Source: Clostridia bacterium
Lineage (GTDB): Bacteria > Bacillota > Clostridia > Lutisporales > Lutisporaceae
DNA: 64,000 nt
Assembly: GCA_035628995.1 (NCBI GenBank)
Contig: DASPIR010000010.1
Coordinates: forward strand, 203,560 to 267,559
Reading direction: 5' to 3'
Shown piece after piece: positions 27,495 to 36,496 of this stretch (the stretch's first letter is position 1; every line of letters starts with the position of its first letter). A model generated the notes under the pieces. That model had not been told where the DNA came from. It ran no database searches and saw nothing but the letters and a program-made list of their open reading frames with translations. The translations under genes and the position numbers were made by a program.

Positions 27495-28292
27495 TTAATC
27501 CTCTGCGTTCACTATTACTTTCACAATCACATTATTGCTGATTGCATGCTTTATCAGTTCTGCGCTGATTATTGTTCCCTTCTCGTAGAAAATATCCTCT
27601 ATGTCTATACCTTCCAAAAGCTGCTTGCCGCATAGATACGCATATTTTGCATCTACTCCGGGAATAACATCCTTCTCATCATTATGATGTATGGATCTTA
27701 CTACACTGAGTTCAGAGCTCTCAAGGCTCTTCTCCTTCTGCTTGTGGCTTTCATCATTCCATTTGATTTCCGGCCCTATTTCCATGGATACTGCAGCTTC
27801 CTCTTCTGAAGAATCATCTTCCTCAGAAGCTTCTTCTTCAGTCAAGATCTCTGACCCCGTCTCCTGAATCGCAGCTTCTGTCTTTTCAAACTCAGCTTCT
27901 TCTAAATCCGCAACAATCACGCTTCCATAGTTCACTATCTTTGACATTTCAATTTTGTAATACTCTGTGTATATGTATTGGACAACAAGCTGGTCGTCCA
28001 CCTCAATCTCACGTAAGCACCCTAAATGCTTTCCGCTGATGTTGTAAACATCGAGCATGGATTTAAGGGATTTTACATCCTGGGTCGCCATTGTCATGGC
28101 TTTCACATCCTGAATCATGACAGCATCACTGCCTATGATTGCACTTTCTACAGGAATGGTAAAGTGGTTCTCCATATTCCTATGATAGATGCCGCTGACC
28201 TTATTGTCTTTGATTATAACTCCGTCCACCGTTCCTGCGATTTCTGCTTCATGCATTGCTATAATTGGCTGCTCCAACAGCTTAATAATCAA
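27495..28292 (-). CDS. PRC-barrel-like protein with acidic linker, partner of an actin-like ATPase
   Basis: A 265-residue protein without signal peptide or membrane helix. Residues 1-65 (AEIAGTVDGVIIKDNKVSGIYHRN, then FTIPVESAIIGSDAVMI) and about 78-128 (VYNISGKHLGCLREIEVDDQLVVQYIYTEYYKIEMSKIVNYGSVIV) look like two PRC-barrel units. A strongly acidic linker follows (EEEASEEDDSSEEEA, about 150-168), then a C-terminal region ending GTIISAELIKHAISNNVIVKVIVNAED. It begins ten bases after the actin-like gene and shares its terminator. PRC barrels occur in RimM and in proteins that bind other proteins at membranes or ribosomes, so it may be an adaptor for the filament. The fold call is from pattern only. 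Confidence 0.6.
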   Translation of the reverse strand: MIIKLLEQPIIAMHEAEIAGTVDGVIIKDNKVSGIYHRNMENHFTIPVESAIIGSDAVMIQDVKAMTMATQDVKSLKSMLDVYNISGKHLGCLREIEVDDQLVVQYIYTEYYKIEMSKIVNYGSVIVADLEEAEFEKTEAAIQETGSEILTEEEASEEDDSSEEEAAVSMEIGPEIKWNDESHKQKEKSLESSELSVVRSIHHNDEKDVIPGVDAKYAYLCGKQLLEGIDIEDIFYEKGTIISAELIKHAISNNVIVKVIVNAED

Positions 28293-28302
28293 AAGCTAGC
28301 AC

Positions 28303-29442
28303 CTACCCTTCAAGGCTTGTTTTAACATCCCTGTACATTCTATAGTACATGCTTCCTACTACATTGTCATATTCTCCAATATTACTCTTTATGCAAATAA
28401 AGTCATTGCTCAGATACTTGCTGAGATATTCAAAGAGTATCTTGCTTCCGCCGCCGGCAAATATTATGCTGTCGCAGCTGCCCATGAACTTTATTTTTGC
28501 AAATTCTCTGATATCCTTGCTCAGGTCATATGCAAAGACATCAAATACGTTTTTAACTATGCCGCTTGCATCTATGTCCTCACCCTTTTTGCCCTTGAGC
28601 ACCGACTCATGGAATCTTATCATATTGTCAACTTCGAAGCTGTATGGTTTTCTGTCGAGCTTGTCCCTGAAGTTGTTATAAAGTATCAATGAAATCTTCT
28701 CATAACAGTCGAACATACCCTTTTCGAAGGTGTTTACCCCTGCTACCTTGAAGCCATCGAATGCAGCTACATTTATCTGTCCTGAGCCTACATCCCAAAC
28801 TACTGTTTTCATATCATCCTTGAATTCTTCCTTAACGCTTCCATCTTCATTGACCGCATACTGGAAGAATGCAGCTATACCTTCAGGACATAAAACTACT
28901 TTTTCAATATCAAATACTACCTCGTATATTACCTGTGAAGGGTTGTATATGTTAAAGAACATAACCTTCATATTTCCCATGAGGCTCTCAGTATATTTGT
29001 TAGCGGACTCTTCTTTATTCCTTGCATACTCTATAAGGGGCTGGTTAACTGTAAGGTCAATTTTCTGATAGTTTTTGTTGTACTTGGCCAGATTGTAAGC
29101 TATGCCTGCTATTATGCAGAACATTATTACTTCATCTGCTGCTTTCTCCTGATATCTGTTCCTGTCTCTTATCAGAAGACCTTTTTCTTCAGCGGCCTTT
29201 CCTACCAGCATCTTGCCCCTAGATTCACCATCCTTAATGATTTCAACAAACATATTGTTAATATCGAGCTTTGCAGCATCGTTATTCCAGTCTGAAAGGT
29301 CGAAGTCAAAGTTCAAACCATAGTTCAAATCCTTCTCCGGCTCAGATATGATTGTTGGAAAATCAAAAGGCTTTCTGGATTCCTCCATTACTTTCGTCAA
29401 TCTGTTTCCACCATCTGCGTAAATTTTAACCCGAGACTCCAT
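28303..29442 (-). CDS. ParM/Alp-like bacterial actin ATPase
   Basis: A 379-residue member of the actin/Hsp70 superfamily close to plasmid-type ParM/Alp proteins. The phosphate-1 loop is KIYADGGNRLTKV (residues 6-18). The phosphate-2 loop is VVWDVGSGQINVAAFDG with Asp217, and the adenosine motif is IIFAGGGSKIL (about 327-337). Such proteins polymerise and push or position cargo. A ParR-like DNA-binding partner and centromere repeats are not obvious; instead a PRC-barrel-like gene follows by ten bases. It is divergent from a P-loop ParA-like gene across 181 bases. A chromosomal, non-plasmid setting is implied by the neighbours. Confidence 0.82.
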   Translation of the reverse strand: MESRVKIYADGGNRLTKVMEESRKPFDFPTIISEPEKDLNYGLNFDFDLSDWNNDAAKLDINNMFVEIIKDGESRGKMLVGKAAEEKGLLIRDRNRYQEKAADEVIMFCIIAGIAYNLAKYNKNYQKIDLTVNQPLIEYARNKEESANKYTESLMGNMKVMFFNIYNPSQVIYEVVFDIEKVVLCPEGIAAFFQYAVNEDGSVKEEFKDDMKTVVWDVGSGQINVAAFDGFKVAGVNTFEKGMFDCYEKISLILYNNFRDKLDRKPYSFEVDNMIRFHESVLKGKKGEDIDASGIVKNVFDVFAYDLSKDIREFAKIKFMGSCDSIIFAGGGSKILFEYLSKYLSNDFICIKSNIGEYDNVVGSMYYRMYRDVKTSLEG

Positions 29443-29623
29443 TAAAAGACCTCCTTATAATATTATAAAAGTAAATGAATACAACTATTCTATAGTATAC
29501 GATACTCCATATCTTCCCAGCAGCATATAGGACTTTAGTCCTAATTTGTCTCAATTTGTTGAAAAATCAACCATTTTGTGTTAATTTCAAGATGTATGTT
29601 GCTTTACTAAGGGAGGGTATAAG

Positions 29624-31060
29624 TTGGAAAATGTAAATAATAAAAGTGCTTCTAAGGTGCACCGTTGCATTATCTCCACAGGTTCATCCTCTTCTTCTTA
29701 TCTTCACAGCTATACTTCAAGCAATGTCGAAGAGAACACATCCATCTGCAATTGCTCGAATAAGGAAGATATTTGCAAGGTAGATTCTGCTAATCATTAT
29801 GATATTATTATAAATTATTCTGACGAATCAGTAAATGACATTATATATGATTTGTTCAATTTTCTTATACCACATGATGTTCCTATCAGAGTTGTCTTCA
29901 TTATGGACAAAAACATGTCAAGCAGCAGTACGCCGAAACATGTCGCATTTTTAGAAAGACTGGAGAAACATAAATTTATCACTCTCGAATTTATAGATGA
30001 CAGTCCGGTAGAACCAGTTACGCAGGAAGAAAATATAATATACTTCGTAGGTCCCGGGAACACTGGCAAGACTTCAATAATTGCCTCCTTAAGCGAGACT
30101 TTCAGGGAAAATAATCAAAAGCTTGCACTAATTGATATCACCAGGAAGAATAAGCTCATCAATTATTTCCCCAAGCACAGCTTTCTAAACACGGGCAATT
30201 TGAAGGATTTTTCTATATCCAGTGATTTCTTCAGGTCTGTGAACATTTACACTGATGGCCTGGTAGACCTTTATGTATATGACTATGAGTATGATAAAAA
30301 AGGTCCTGAGGTCATATATTTCTGTGAGATACTTAGAAAACTAAGCGATCTGTATGATTTTATAATTGTAAATGCTGATGAAAGCTCGTTAATAGGTACT
30401 CCCTACATATATAAAACAGCCAGCAAGGTTTTCATAGTGCACGACTTCATGCCCACCAAGATAAGGGCTACAAAAAAGCTTCTTCTTAAGCTGATATCTG
30501 CAGGCATTGATACCCAGAAAACAGTATCACTTATATATAACAAGACCCTCAGTGACACAATAGATATCGGCAAGATAGAGGAGAAGCTGCTTTTTATAAG
30601 GCTGCCCAACAAGAATATCATGCCTGCTGTGGATCTTAATTGCAGTACGTTTGAAATACCATACGAGCAGAAAACAATGGCTGCACTGATAAAAAATCTT
30701 GCAACAGACACAACCGGCATCGAAAATACCTCAAAGAAATATAGGAATAATATCCGGAATATTTATAAGTACATAAACGACATCTCATATACAGATAATG
30801 ATGACATGGAAATATCGCAATACATTAAGGAGAAATTTCATAAGCTTACCGACCGAAAATATATAACGGAAGGCTTAAATAATATAAAAATAGACGTTGT
30901 CAACTTGAAGGACAGCAAGATTGCAGTAAAGCTTAGAACAAAGCTCCCCACTTCAGACATCAAGAATTTGAAGCTGAAGCTTCTAAAACATTACGACTCA
31001 GTTAGAAGTGCGATAGCAAAAAGCAAATATTTTAAGATAAATAATAAGAAGCCGCATTAA
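29624..31060 (+). CDS. ParA/MinD/CpaE-like P-loop ATPase (function unknown)
   Basis: A 478-residue protein from a TTG start preceded by GGGAGG. The N-terminal 135 residues are unusual: a Ser-rich run (about residues 19-36), a Cys-containing ICNCSNKEDIC segment, then a receiver-like region (HYDIIINYSDESVNDIIYDL). The NTPase domain has Walker A FVGPGNTGKTS (141-151) and a switch-like YDFIIVNADESSL (about 246-258). This matches the deviant ParA/CpaE class only loosely, because the expected signature Lys early in the motif is absent. The C-terminal 130 residues are Lys/Asn-rich. It is divergent from the actin-like gene and carries its own terminator. Confidence 0.7.
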   Translation: MENVNNKSASKVHRCIISTGSSSSSYLHSYTSSNVEENTSICNCSNKEDICKVDSANHYDIIINYSDESVNDIIYDLFNFLIPHDVPIRVVFIMDKNMSSSSTPKHVAFLERLEKHKFITLEFIDDSPVEPVTQEENIIYFVGPGNTGKTSIIASLSETFRENNQKLALIDITRKNKLINYFPKHSFLNTGNLKDFSISSDFFRSVNIYTDGLVDLYVYDYEYDKKGPEVIYFCEILRKLSDLYDFIIVNADESSLIGTPYIYKTASKVFIVHDFMPTKIRATKKLLLKLISAGIDTQKTVSLIYNKTLSDTIDIGKIEEKLLFIRLPNKNIMPAVDLNCSTFEIPYEQKTMAALIKNLATDTTGIENTSKKYRNNIRNIYKYINDISYTDNDDMEISQYIKEKFHKLTDRKYITEGLNNIKIDVVNLKDSKIAVKLRTKLPTSDIKNLKLKLLKHYDSVRSAIAKSKYFKINNKKPH

Positions 31061-31080
31061 TCAATGCGGCTTCTCTTTTT
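31047..31080 (+). terminator. Terminator of the ParA-like gene
   Basis: AGAAGCCGCATT - AATC - AATGCGGCTTCT is a perfect 12-bp stem followed by CTTTTT. It overlaps the gene's stop codon (31058-31060), so the 5' arm is coding. Confidence 0.88.
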
Positions 31081-31082
31081 CC

Positions 31083-32306
31083 TTAAAAACCGAACAATAC
31101 CTTTATACTCCTATATTTACTTTTGCCCGAAGCAACCTGCAGAGCTTGCTTATAGTCCTTTATATCAAACACATGGGTAACAAGCGGCTTGATATTGATC
31201 TTCCCGCCTTGAATCAGGTCAAGGGTATGCCTGTACGTGGAGGCCGTCTTCCCTTGAATGCTTTCAGTGCTGCACCAATAAGCCCCATGCAGTTTGACCT
31301 CCTTAAGCCATATCGGAGTCCAATCTACGCCCTTTGGAGCAGAAGCCAGGCCAATAAGCACCATGGTTCCTCCCTGCTTTGTAAATCTCAAAGACTCATC
31401 AATACTCAAATCCGAGCCGACACATTCAAAAACCCTGTCGAAGCCCCCTGCCATAACTCTCTTGCCTATAATGGGCTTATACAGCGTGCCTCCTGTTATA
31501 TTTGCGAAGGTTGAGAAATAATCATTATCTCGGGTATATACAACATTATCTGCACCATATAGTTCAGCCAGGTCACCCTGGAATTTATGTCTTGCAAGAA
31601 TAGTAATGCTGCATTTGGACCCCAGCGCCCTAAGGCATGCCACTACCATGAGTCCAATAATTCCGCTTCCCACCACCAGTACCTTTTCATTATCATCCGG
31701 AAAATTCCTTGCAACAGGGTGAAGAGCCGAGGCTATTGCATCAACCAGCACAGCATCCTCGCTCTTGGTATCTTCATTAAGCTTAATGAGCTGTGACTTG
31801 TGAGCAATATAATATTCTCCCCAGCTTCCTCCCGTATCCCTGCAGGAGCCGATGGACATTCCCGGTGCCAATAAACCTCTGGTAAAGTTGCTGCACAAAG
31901 CCGCATTGCCGCTCTTACAGCTTGGACATTCCTCTTCAATGCCCCTCACCCTGCAGGAAAGTATAGGATCTGCAATTATCCTGTCTCCTACCTCGAAGCC
32001 CTCTACATTATTTCCTTTTTCTGCTATCACACCAGCATTCTCATGTCCTATTACAAAAGGGAAGGATACAAAAGGTGATGCAGAAGGACTATCATGCAGA
32101 TACACCAGGTTGAGGTCACTCCCGCAGACTCCTCCATAGCTGGTCTTGATTTTCACCCAATCCTGCCCTGGGAGCTCAGGCTCTTTAAGATTATCTTTAT
32201 AGCTGGTACAGGTGATTCCCCCATAACTGAGCTTTTTATTGACCTTTCCCAGCATCAGCGTGCCCACGTATTTCTTTACATCCCCGTCAAATACTATCCC
32301 TTTCAA
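31083..32306 (-). CDS. Zinc-binding MDR-family dehydrogenase (threonine/alcohol dehydrogenase-like)
   Basis: A 407-residue medium-chain dehydrogenase. The catalytic zinc region is SYGGVCGSDLNLVY with FVIGHENAGVI. A structural-zinc lobe has four cysteines (SCRVRGIEEECPSCKSGNAALC), spaced more widely than the usual CxxCxxC. The Rossmann nucleotide site is VLVVGSGIIGLMVV. A further FECVGSDLSIDESLRFTKQGGTMVLIG supports the assignment. It is 27 bases downstream of an alpha-oxoamine synthase, an arrangement that recalls tdh-kbl threonine degradation but in reverse order. The length and divergent zinc lobe leave the substrate open. Confidence 0.85.
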   Translation of the reverse strand: MKGIVFDGDVKKYVGTLMLGKVNKKLSYGGITCTSYKDNLKEPELPGQDWVKIKTSYGGVCGSDLNLVYLHDSPSASPFVSFPFVIGHENAGVIAEKGNNVEGFEVGDRIIADPILSCRVRGIEEECPSCKSGNAALCSNFTRGLLAPGMSIGSCRDTGGSWGEYYIAHKSQLIKLNEDTKSEDAVLVDAIASALHPVARNFPDDNEKVLVVGSGIIGLMVVACLRALGSKCSITILARHKFQGDLAELYGADNVVYTRDNDYFSTFANITGGTLYKPIIGKRVMAGGFDRVFECVGSDLSIDESLRFTKQGGTMVLIGLASAPKGVDWTPIWLKEVKLHGAYWCSTESIQGKTASTYRHTLDLIQGGKINIKPLVTHVFDIKDYKQALQVASGKSKYRSIKVLFGF

Positions 32307-32333
32307 TTCTATTCCCCCTCGTATAAAAAAGTT

Positions 32334-33581
32334 TTATATAACATTATATTCTCTGCCCACAGTCTCTAAGGCTTCCAGCGCTTTATCCAGATGTTCTCTG
32401 GTATGCGTAGACATAAGACTCATTCTGATTCTCGCCATTCTCTTTGGAACTGCAGGATACATTACCGGATTAACATATATGTCCAGCTCATGCAGTCTTC
32501 TGCACATCTCCCTTATCTTAAGGTCATTCCCTATGATAATCGGGAATATAGCCGTTTCCGAGTTTCCCAGATCGAACCCCATTTCAGTGAGGTTAGACTT
32601 GAAATAATTGATATTGTCCCAAAGCCTTTCCCTATGCTCCGGCTCATCCTCAATGACATCCAGCGCAGCAAGCAGCGAGCCTGTAACTTGAGGAGTCATT
32701 GCAGTAGAGAATATGTATGGTCTTGAGTAGTAGCGAAGCAGCTCAACAAGCTCCCCGCTTGCAGCAATAAAGCCGCCTACTCCGCCCAAGGCTTTTGATA
32801 GGGTGCCTGCAACAATATCTACCCTGCCTTCAATACTATGATGCTGTGGGGTGCCTCTTCCTGTCTCTCCTATGACTCCGGTAGCATGGGCTTCATCTAC
32901 CATAACATAAGCTCCATGCGCCTTTGCCAGCTCCACGATCTTGTCAAGCGGAGCAATATCTCCATCCATTGAATAAACTCCGTCAACTACAATTAGTTTT
33001 GTCCTGTATTTATCCTTTACTCTTATAAGTACCTTCTCCAGAGAATCCATATCACTGTGCCTAAAAAACTTTGTGTTTGTATTTTTACAGCCATCTATTA
33101 TGCTGGCGTGAACAAGCATATCAAGTATTGCAATATCCTCCTCCTGCAGGATGGAAAGCAGCGTGCCGCAGTTGGAGCCAAAACCCGAGGTATAAATTAT
33201 AGAATCCTCGCAGCCTTTAAATTTAGCAATCTTCTTCTCCAGTTCAATATGTATATCCAGAGTCCCACCCAGCAGAGGAACGCTGCCTGCCCCGGAACCA
33301 TATTTCTCCAGAGCTTCTCTGCCTGCTGCAATAGTCCTCGGATGCTTCGTCAGGTTCAAGTAGTCATTAGAAGCGAGATAAACCATCTCCTTTATCTTCC
33401 CAGTATAATGATCTCTCACCTTCATTACCGGACTTGACCCATCTGTTGATACCCTCCTGTACTGCAGATGCCTTTTGTCTTCGATATCCTTTCTGTATTC
33501 CCCAAAGGCCTTTGCTCTGCCCATTATATCGGTATCGGGCACTTTAAAAAAATCTGCAAGACTGTAGTTTCTTGAATCCAT
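32334..33581 (-). CDS. Alpha-oxoamine synthase (Kbl/BioF/HemA-type, PLP-dependent)
   Basis: A 415-residue PLP enzyme that condenses an amino acid with an acyl-CoA. Hallmarks are NDYLNLTKHPRTIAAGREALEKYGSGAGSVPLLGGT, the co-factor stacking region DMLVHASIIDGC, VVDGVYSMDGDIAPLDKI, the PLP-contacting DEAHATGVIG and the Schiff-base lysine in AGTLSKALGGVGGFIA. The N-terminus (about 50 extra residues) is longer than in typical Kbl or BioF. No biotin or heme genes are nearby. The downstream zinc dehydrogenase could supply or consume the aminoketone, so 2-amino-3-ketobutyrate ligase is possible, but other acyl-CoA products cannot be excluded. Confidence 0.85.
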   Translation of the reverse strand: MDSRNYSLADFFKVPDTDIMGRAKAFGEYRKDIEDKRHLQYRRVSTDGSSPVMKVRDHYTGKIKEMVYLASNDYLNLTKHPRTIAAGREALEKYGSGAGSVPLLGGTLDIHIELEKKIAKFKGCEDSIIYTSGFGSNCGTLLSILQEEDIAILDMLVHASIIDGCKNTNTKFFRHSDMDSLEKVLIRVKDKYRTKLIVVDGVYSMDGDIAPLDKIVELAKAHGAYVMVDEAHATGVIGETGRGTPQHHSIEGRVDIVAGTLSKALGGVGGFIAASGELVELLRYYSRPYIFSTAMTPQVTGSLLAALDVIEDEPEHRERLWDNINYFKSNLTEMGFDLGNSETAIFPIIIGNDLKIREMCRRLHELDIYVNPVMYPAVPKRMARIRMSLMSTHTREHLDKALEALETVGREYNVI

Positions 33582-33846
33582 TACTGTAACCTCCTGATAA
33601 AATTCTTATAACGTTTCTGGAAACCAATATTCACAACCCCTACAACCCTATGTGTACAATTTTGTGCACACGAGATTTGTTATATATTATACCACTTTTT
33701 CAAATATTTAGAAGTACGATTCATATGTTGTAGACAACTTTTTATAAGTCATAATGCGACACCACTTCTTGACATTAACTACCCTGCCATAGATAATGAA
33801 AAGTAGAACATACTATAAAAAATCACAAGCATCGGAGGTTATTAAT

Positions 33847-35130
33847 TTGAAGAAGCTTGTTTTGATTACTCTTTTAATACTTACCTTCTTAATAGCAACA
33901 AATTGCTCTATCCCTCCGGTTTCCGAAAGCAAACCTGATTCCGGAACGCCGCCTCAGGATAGTGAAGTGATTGACGATAAGCGGGATGAGTTGGAAGAAA
34001 ACGCCGCCGCTATACTCAATAAAATGAATCTTGATGAAAAGGTCGGTCAGCTCTTGGTTGTAGGGTTCCCGCAGGATGTCACCGAGGAAGACCTCCAGGA
34101 TTACATCGATAGATACAAGGTTTCGGGATTTATCCTTTTTAAAAGGAATTATGAGGATTTTGATTCCCAGTATAACTTGGTCAATAGCTTAAAGGAGAGG
34201 AACGACCTGAAAAACCCCTTGCCTCTATTTATTTCGGTGGATGAGGAAGGCGGCACAGTATCAAGACTCCCAGCGGGCGGGACGCATTTTCCGGATGCAA
34301 AGCTTGTGGGCAAAGCAGGAGATCCGGAGCTCACTTATAAGACAGGGGAAGTCATAGGTCAGGAGCTTGGGGCTTCAGGCATAAATCTTGATTTCGCTCC
34401 TGTGCTGGATATAGTCAGCAGCAGTGAAAACAAGCTGCTTATAAGACGTTCCTACGGAGCTACTGCAGACATAGTATCAGCTCATGGAACAGCCTTTATC
34501 AACGGTTTACAGGCGACAGGCGTCATAGCCGTTCCAAAGCATTTCCCCGGCCACGGAGCCACTACTGTGGATTCCCACGGCAAGCTGCCAATAATAAACA
34601 TTGATAGTGAAACATTCCAGGGCAGGGAGCTGGTTCCTTTCAGAACTGCGATTAATGAAGGCCTGGAGGCTGTAATGGTAGGGCATCTTGCATATCCAAA
34701 GCTGGACCCCTCAGGTTTGCCTGCTACGATGTCCAGCTATTTCCTTACCGATATTCTCCGGAAGGAATTAGGCTTCAAGGGCATTTCCATTTCAGATGAA
34801 ATAGAGATGTATGGGTATATGAGCGGCAAAGCCACACTTGAGGAGTGTGTTATTACCTCCTTCAACGCCGGACTTGATATATTTGTTATAGGGCATACCA
34901 AAACAATACAGGATAGGGTATTGAAAGCTCTGAAAGACGCATGCGGGAACGGCAGGATAACAGAGCAGAGGCTCAACGAATCAGTGCTTAGGATTATCAA
35001 GGTAAAACTTAAGCACAAGCTTTCAGATACAATGGAGTACAGCCTTGAAGAAGCCAGAAATAACTTCACCAGCAAGGAGCACAAGGCGGTGCTGGAGGAA
35101 TTGAATAGTAAAATAAAAGCTGCAAGGTAA
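33847..35130 (+). CDS. Glycoside hydrolase family 3 lipoprotein, beta-N-acetylhexosaminidase (NagZ-like)
   Basis: A 427-residue secreted lipoprotein, probably cleaving beta-N-acetylglucosamine from muropeptides during wall turnover. The start is a TTG at 33847, with GGAGG eight bases upstream; the in-frame ATG at 33796 would place a hydrophilic stretch ahead of the signal peptide. The signal peptide is KKLVLITLLILTFLIATNC. The GH3 core shows KVGQLLVVGFPQ, ISVDEEGGTVSRLP and VPKHFPGHGATTVDSHGKLP (the His-containing acid/base loop of NagZ-type GH3). The nucleophile Asp lies in ISISDEIEMYG. A terminator follows. Confidence 0.9.
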   Translation: MKKLVLITLLILTFLIATNCSIPPVSESKPDSGTPPQDSEVIDDKRDELEENAAAILNKMNLDEKVGQLLVVGFPQDVTEEDLQDYIDRYKVSGFILFKRNYEDFDSQYNLVNSLKERNDLKNPLPLFISVDEEGGTVSRLPAGGTHFPDAKLVGKAGDPELTYKTGEVIGQELGASGINLDFAPVLDIVSSSENKLLIRRSYGATADIVSAHGTAFINGLQATGVIAVPKHFPGHGATTVDSHGKLPIINIDSETFQGRELVPFRTAINEGLEAVMVGHLAYPKLDPSGLPATMSSYFLTDILRKELGFKGISISDEIEMYGYMSGKATLEECVITSFNAGLDIFVIGHTKTIQDRVLKALKDACGNGRITEQRLNESVLRIIKVKLKHKLSDTMEYSLEEARNNFTSKEHKAVLEELNSKIKAAR

Positions 35131-35177
35131 GAGTTTTGGTTCGAGGTTCGGGGTTTAGGCAGGGCTTGCGCAGCAAT

Positions 35178-35209
35178 TAAAGGGCAGATGATTTTCATCT
35201 GTCCTTTTA
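35178..35209 (+). terminator. Terminator of the GH3 lipoprotein gene
   Basis: AAAGGGCAGATG and CATCTGTCCTTT arms with a short loop are followed by T residues (TTTTAAAATT). It lies about 48 bases after the GH3 stop. Confidence 0.8.
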
Positions 35210-35238
35210 AAATTGCCCAAATATGTACATAATATATA

Positions 35239-35252
35239 CGAACATATGTTTG
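35239..35252. promoter_or_regulatory. LexA (DinR) box, SOS operator
   Basis: CGAACATATGTTTG matches the Gram-positive LexA consensus CGAACRNRYGTTYC at 13 of 14 positions and overlaps the -35 element of the promoter at 35250-35278. It indicates that the radical SAM/DUF4130-type pair downstream is DNA-damage inducible. Confidence 0.8.
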
Positions 35253-35278
35253 CATATTCGACTTAAATATGCTATGAT
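35250..35278 (+). promoter_or_regulatory. Promoter of the SOS-controlled radical SAM operon
   Basis: TTGCAT, a 17-base spacer and TATGAT form a good sigma-A promoter, with the -10 ending 33 bases before the start codon. The LexA box covers the -35 side, so LexA binding would block RNA polymerase. Confidence 0.75.
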
Positions 35279-35311
35279 TTGTATATAAAACCAACACTTG
35301 GAGATGATGCT

Positions 35312-36496
35312 ATGGACATAAAAAAGCTGGCGATATTAGGGGAGGCAGCCAAGTACGACATTTGTTCCTCCAGTGCCTCCTCAGGCCGCAAAATCGCAAA
35401 AGCGGACATGGGCAATACTGTCCCCTCCGGAGTCTGCCACTCCTTTACTCCCGATGGAAGATGCGTTTCTCTTCTTAAGGTTCTTATGACCAATGAATGC
35501 GAGAAAGACTGCAGCTACTGCCCAAACAGGGCACAACGGGATGTGCCGAGAATAGCCTTTGCTCCCGAAGAATTATCCAGGCTGTTTATAGATATGTACG
35601 AGAGGAACTATGTAGAAGGGCTTTTTCTTAGCTCAGGCGTTCGACACGGTATGTCAGACTCAATTGAAAACATGCTGAAGACCATTGAGATACTGAGAAT
35701 GAGGTATCGATTCGGAGGTTACATCCACCTTAAGATGCTGCCGGGTACCTCGGAACAGTATATTAATCAAGCAGTCAGGCTTGCGGACAGAATCTCACTC
35801 AACCTTGAAGCGCCTAACAGCGAAAGACTCAAAGCACTAAGCAGCAGCAAGGATTACGAGAAGGACTTGCTGCTTCCTATTGAGAATATTGCCAGGGTAA
35901 TAGGGCAGAATCCCGGCACGACACATACCACTCAGTTCATTGTAGGTGCCGCCCAGGAAAGTGATAAGGAGATACTGACGACTGTTAATGACCTTTACTC
36001 TTCCTACAATCTGAAAAGGGCTTATTTCAGCGCGTTTAGTCCTGTATATGACACTCCGCTGGAGAATGTGGCTCCCGCCCCTCGGATTAGGGAAAGCAGA
36101 CTTTATCAATCAGACTTCTTGATGAGATTTTATGACTTCAAATTCAAGGACTTTTATTTTAATGGAACGGGTAATCTTGACCTGGAGCTTGACCCCAAGC
36201 TCATGTATGCCGTCAGAAATCCTCAATTTTTCCCTGTAGAGGTAAACAGGGCATCCCTGGAGCAGCTTCTCAGAGTGCCTGGAATAGGCCCCAAATCAGC
36301 TCGCAAAATACTTGAGATCCGCCGGCAGTATCGGATAAAAAGTCCTTTGGAGCTAAAGAATATGGGGATAAGCTTAAAACGCAGCCAGAAATTCATTACT
36401 ATTTCGGGGAAATGCTATGACAGCAGCAGATGGCTTATGGACCCGCCCAAATATGAATTTGAGCAGTTAAGTATATTTAAGGAGATCAGCTTATGA
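35312..36496 (+). CDS. Putative DNA modification/repair radical SAM protein
   Basis: A 394-residue radical SAM enzyme of the family that travels with uracil-DNA-glycosylase-like proteins. The cluster motif CEKDCSYC places Cys63, Cys67 and Cys70. VEGLFLSSGVRHG and FGGYIHLKMLPGTS belong to the SAM barrel. Residues about 310-340 hold a helix-hairpin-helix, LLRVPGIGPKSARKILEIRRQY, which suggests DNA contact. The ATG at 35312 has GGAG eight bases upstream; an earlier TTG lies within the promoter -10 region. The stop overlaps the next gene by four bases. A LexA box upstream supports a repair role. The reaction catalysed is not known. Confidence 0.9.
   Translation: MDIKKLAILGEAAKYDICSSSASSGRKIAKADMGNTVPSGVCHSFTPDGRCVSLLKVLMTNECEKDCSYCPNRAQRDVPRIAFAPEELSRLFIDMYERNYVEGLFLSSGVRHGMSDSIENMLKTIEILRMRYRFGGYIHLKMLPGTSEQYINQAVRLADRISLNLEAPNSERLKALSSSKDYEKDLLLPIENIARVIGQNPGTTHTTQFIVGAAQESDKEILTTVNDLYSSYNLKRAYFSAFSPVYDTPLENVAPAPRIRESRLYQSDFLMRFYDFKFKDFYFNGTGNLDLELDPKLMYAVRNPQFFPVEVNRASLEQLLRVPGIGPKSARKILEIRRQYRIKSPLELKNMGISLKRSQKFITISGKCYDSSRWLMDPPKYEFEQLSIFKEISL

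Noticed and set aside
29443..29623. Centromere-like iterons (parC) between the actin-like and ParA-like genes
   Set aside because: No clear tandem repeats of 10 bases or more are visible in this gap by eye.
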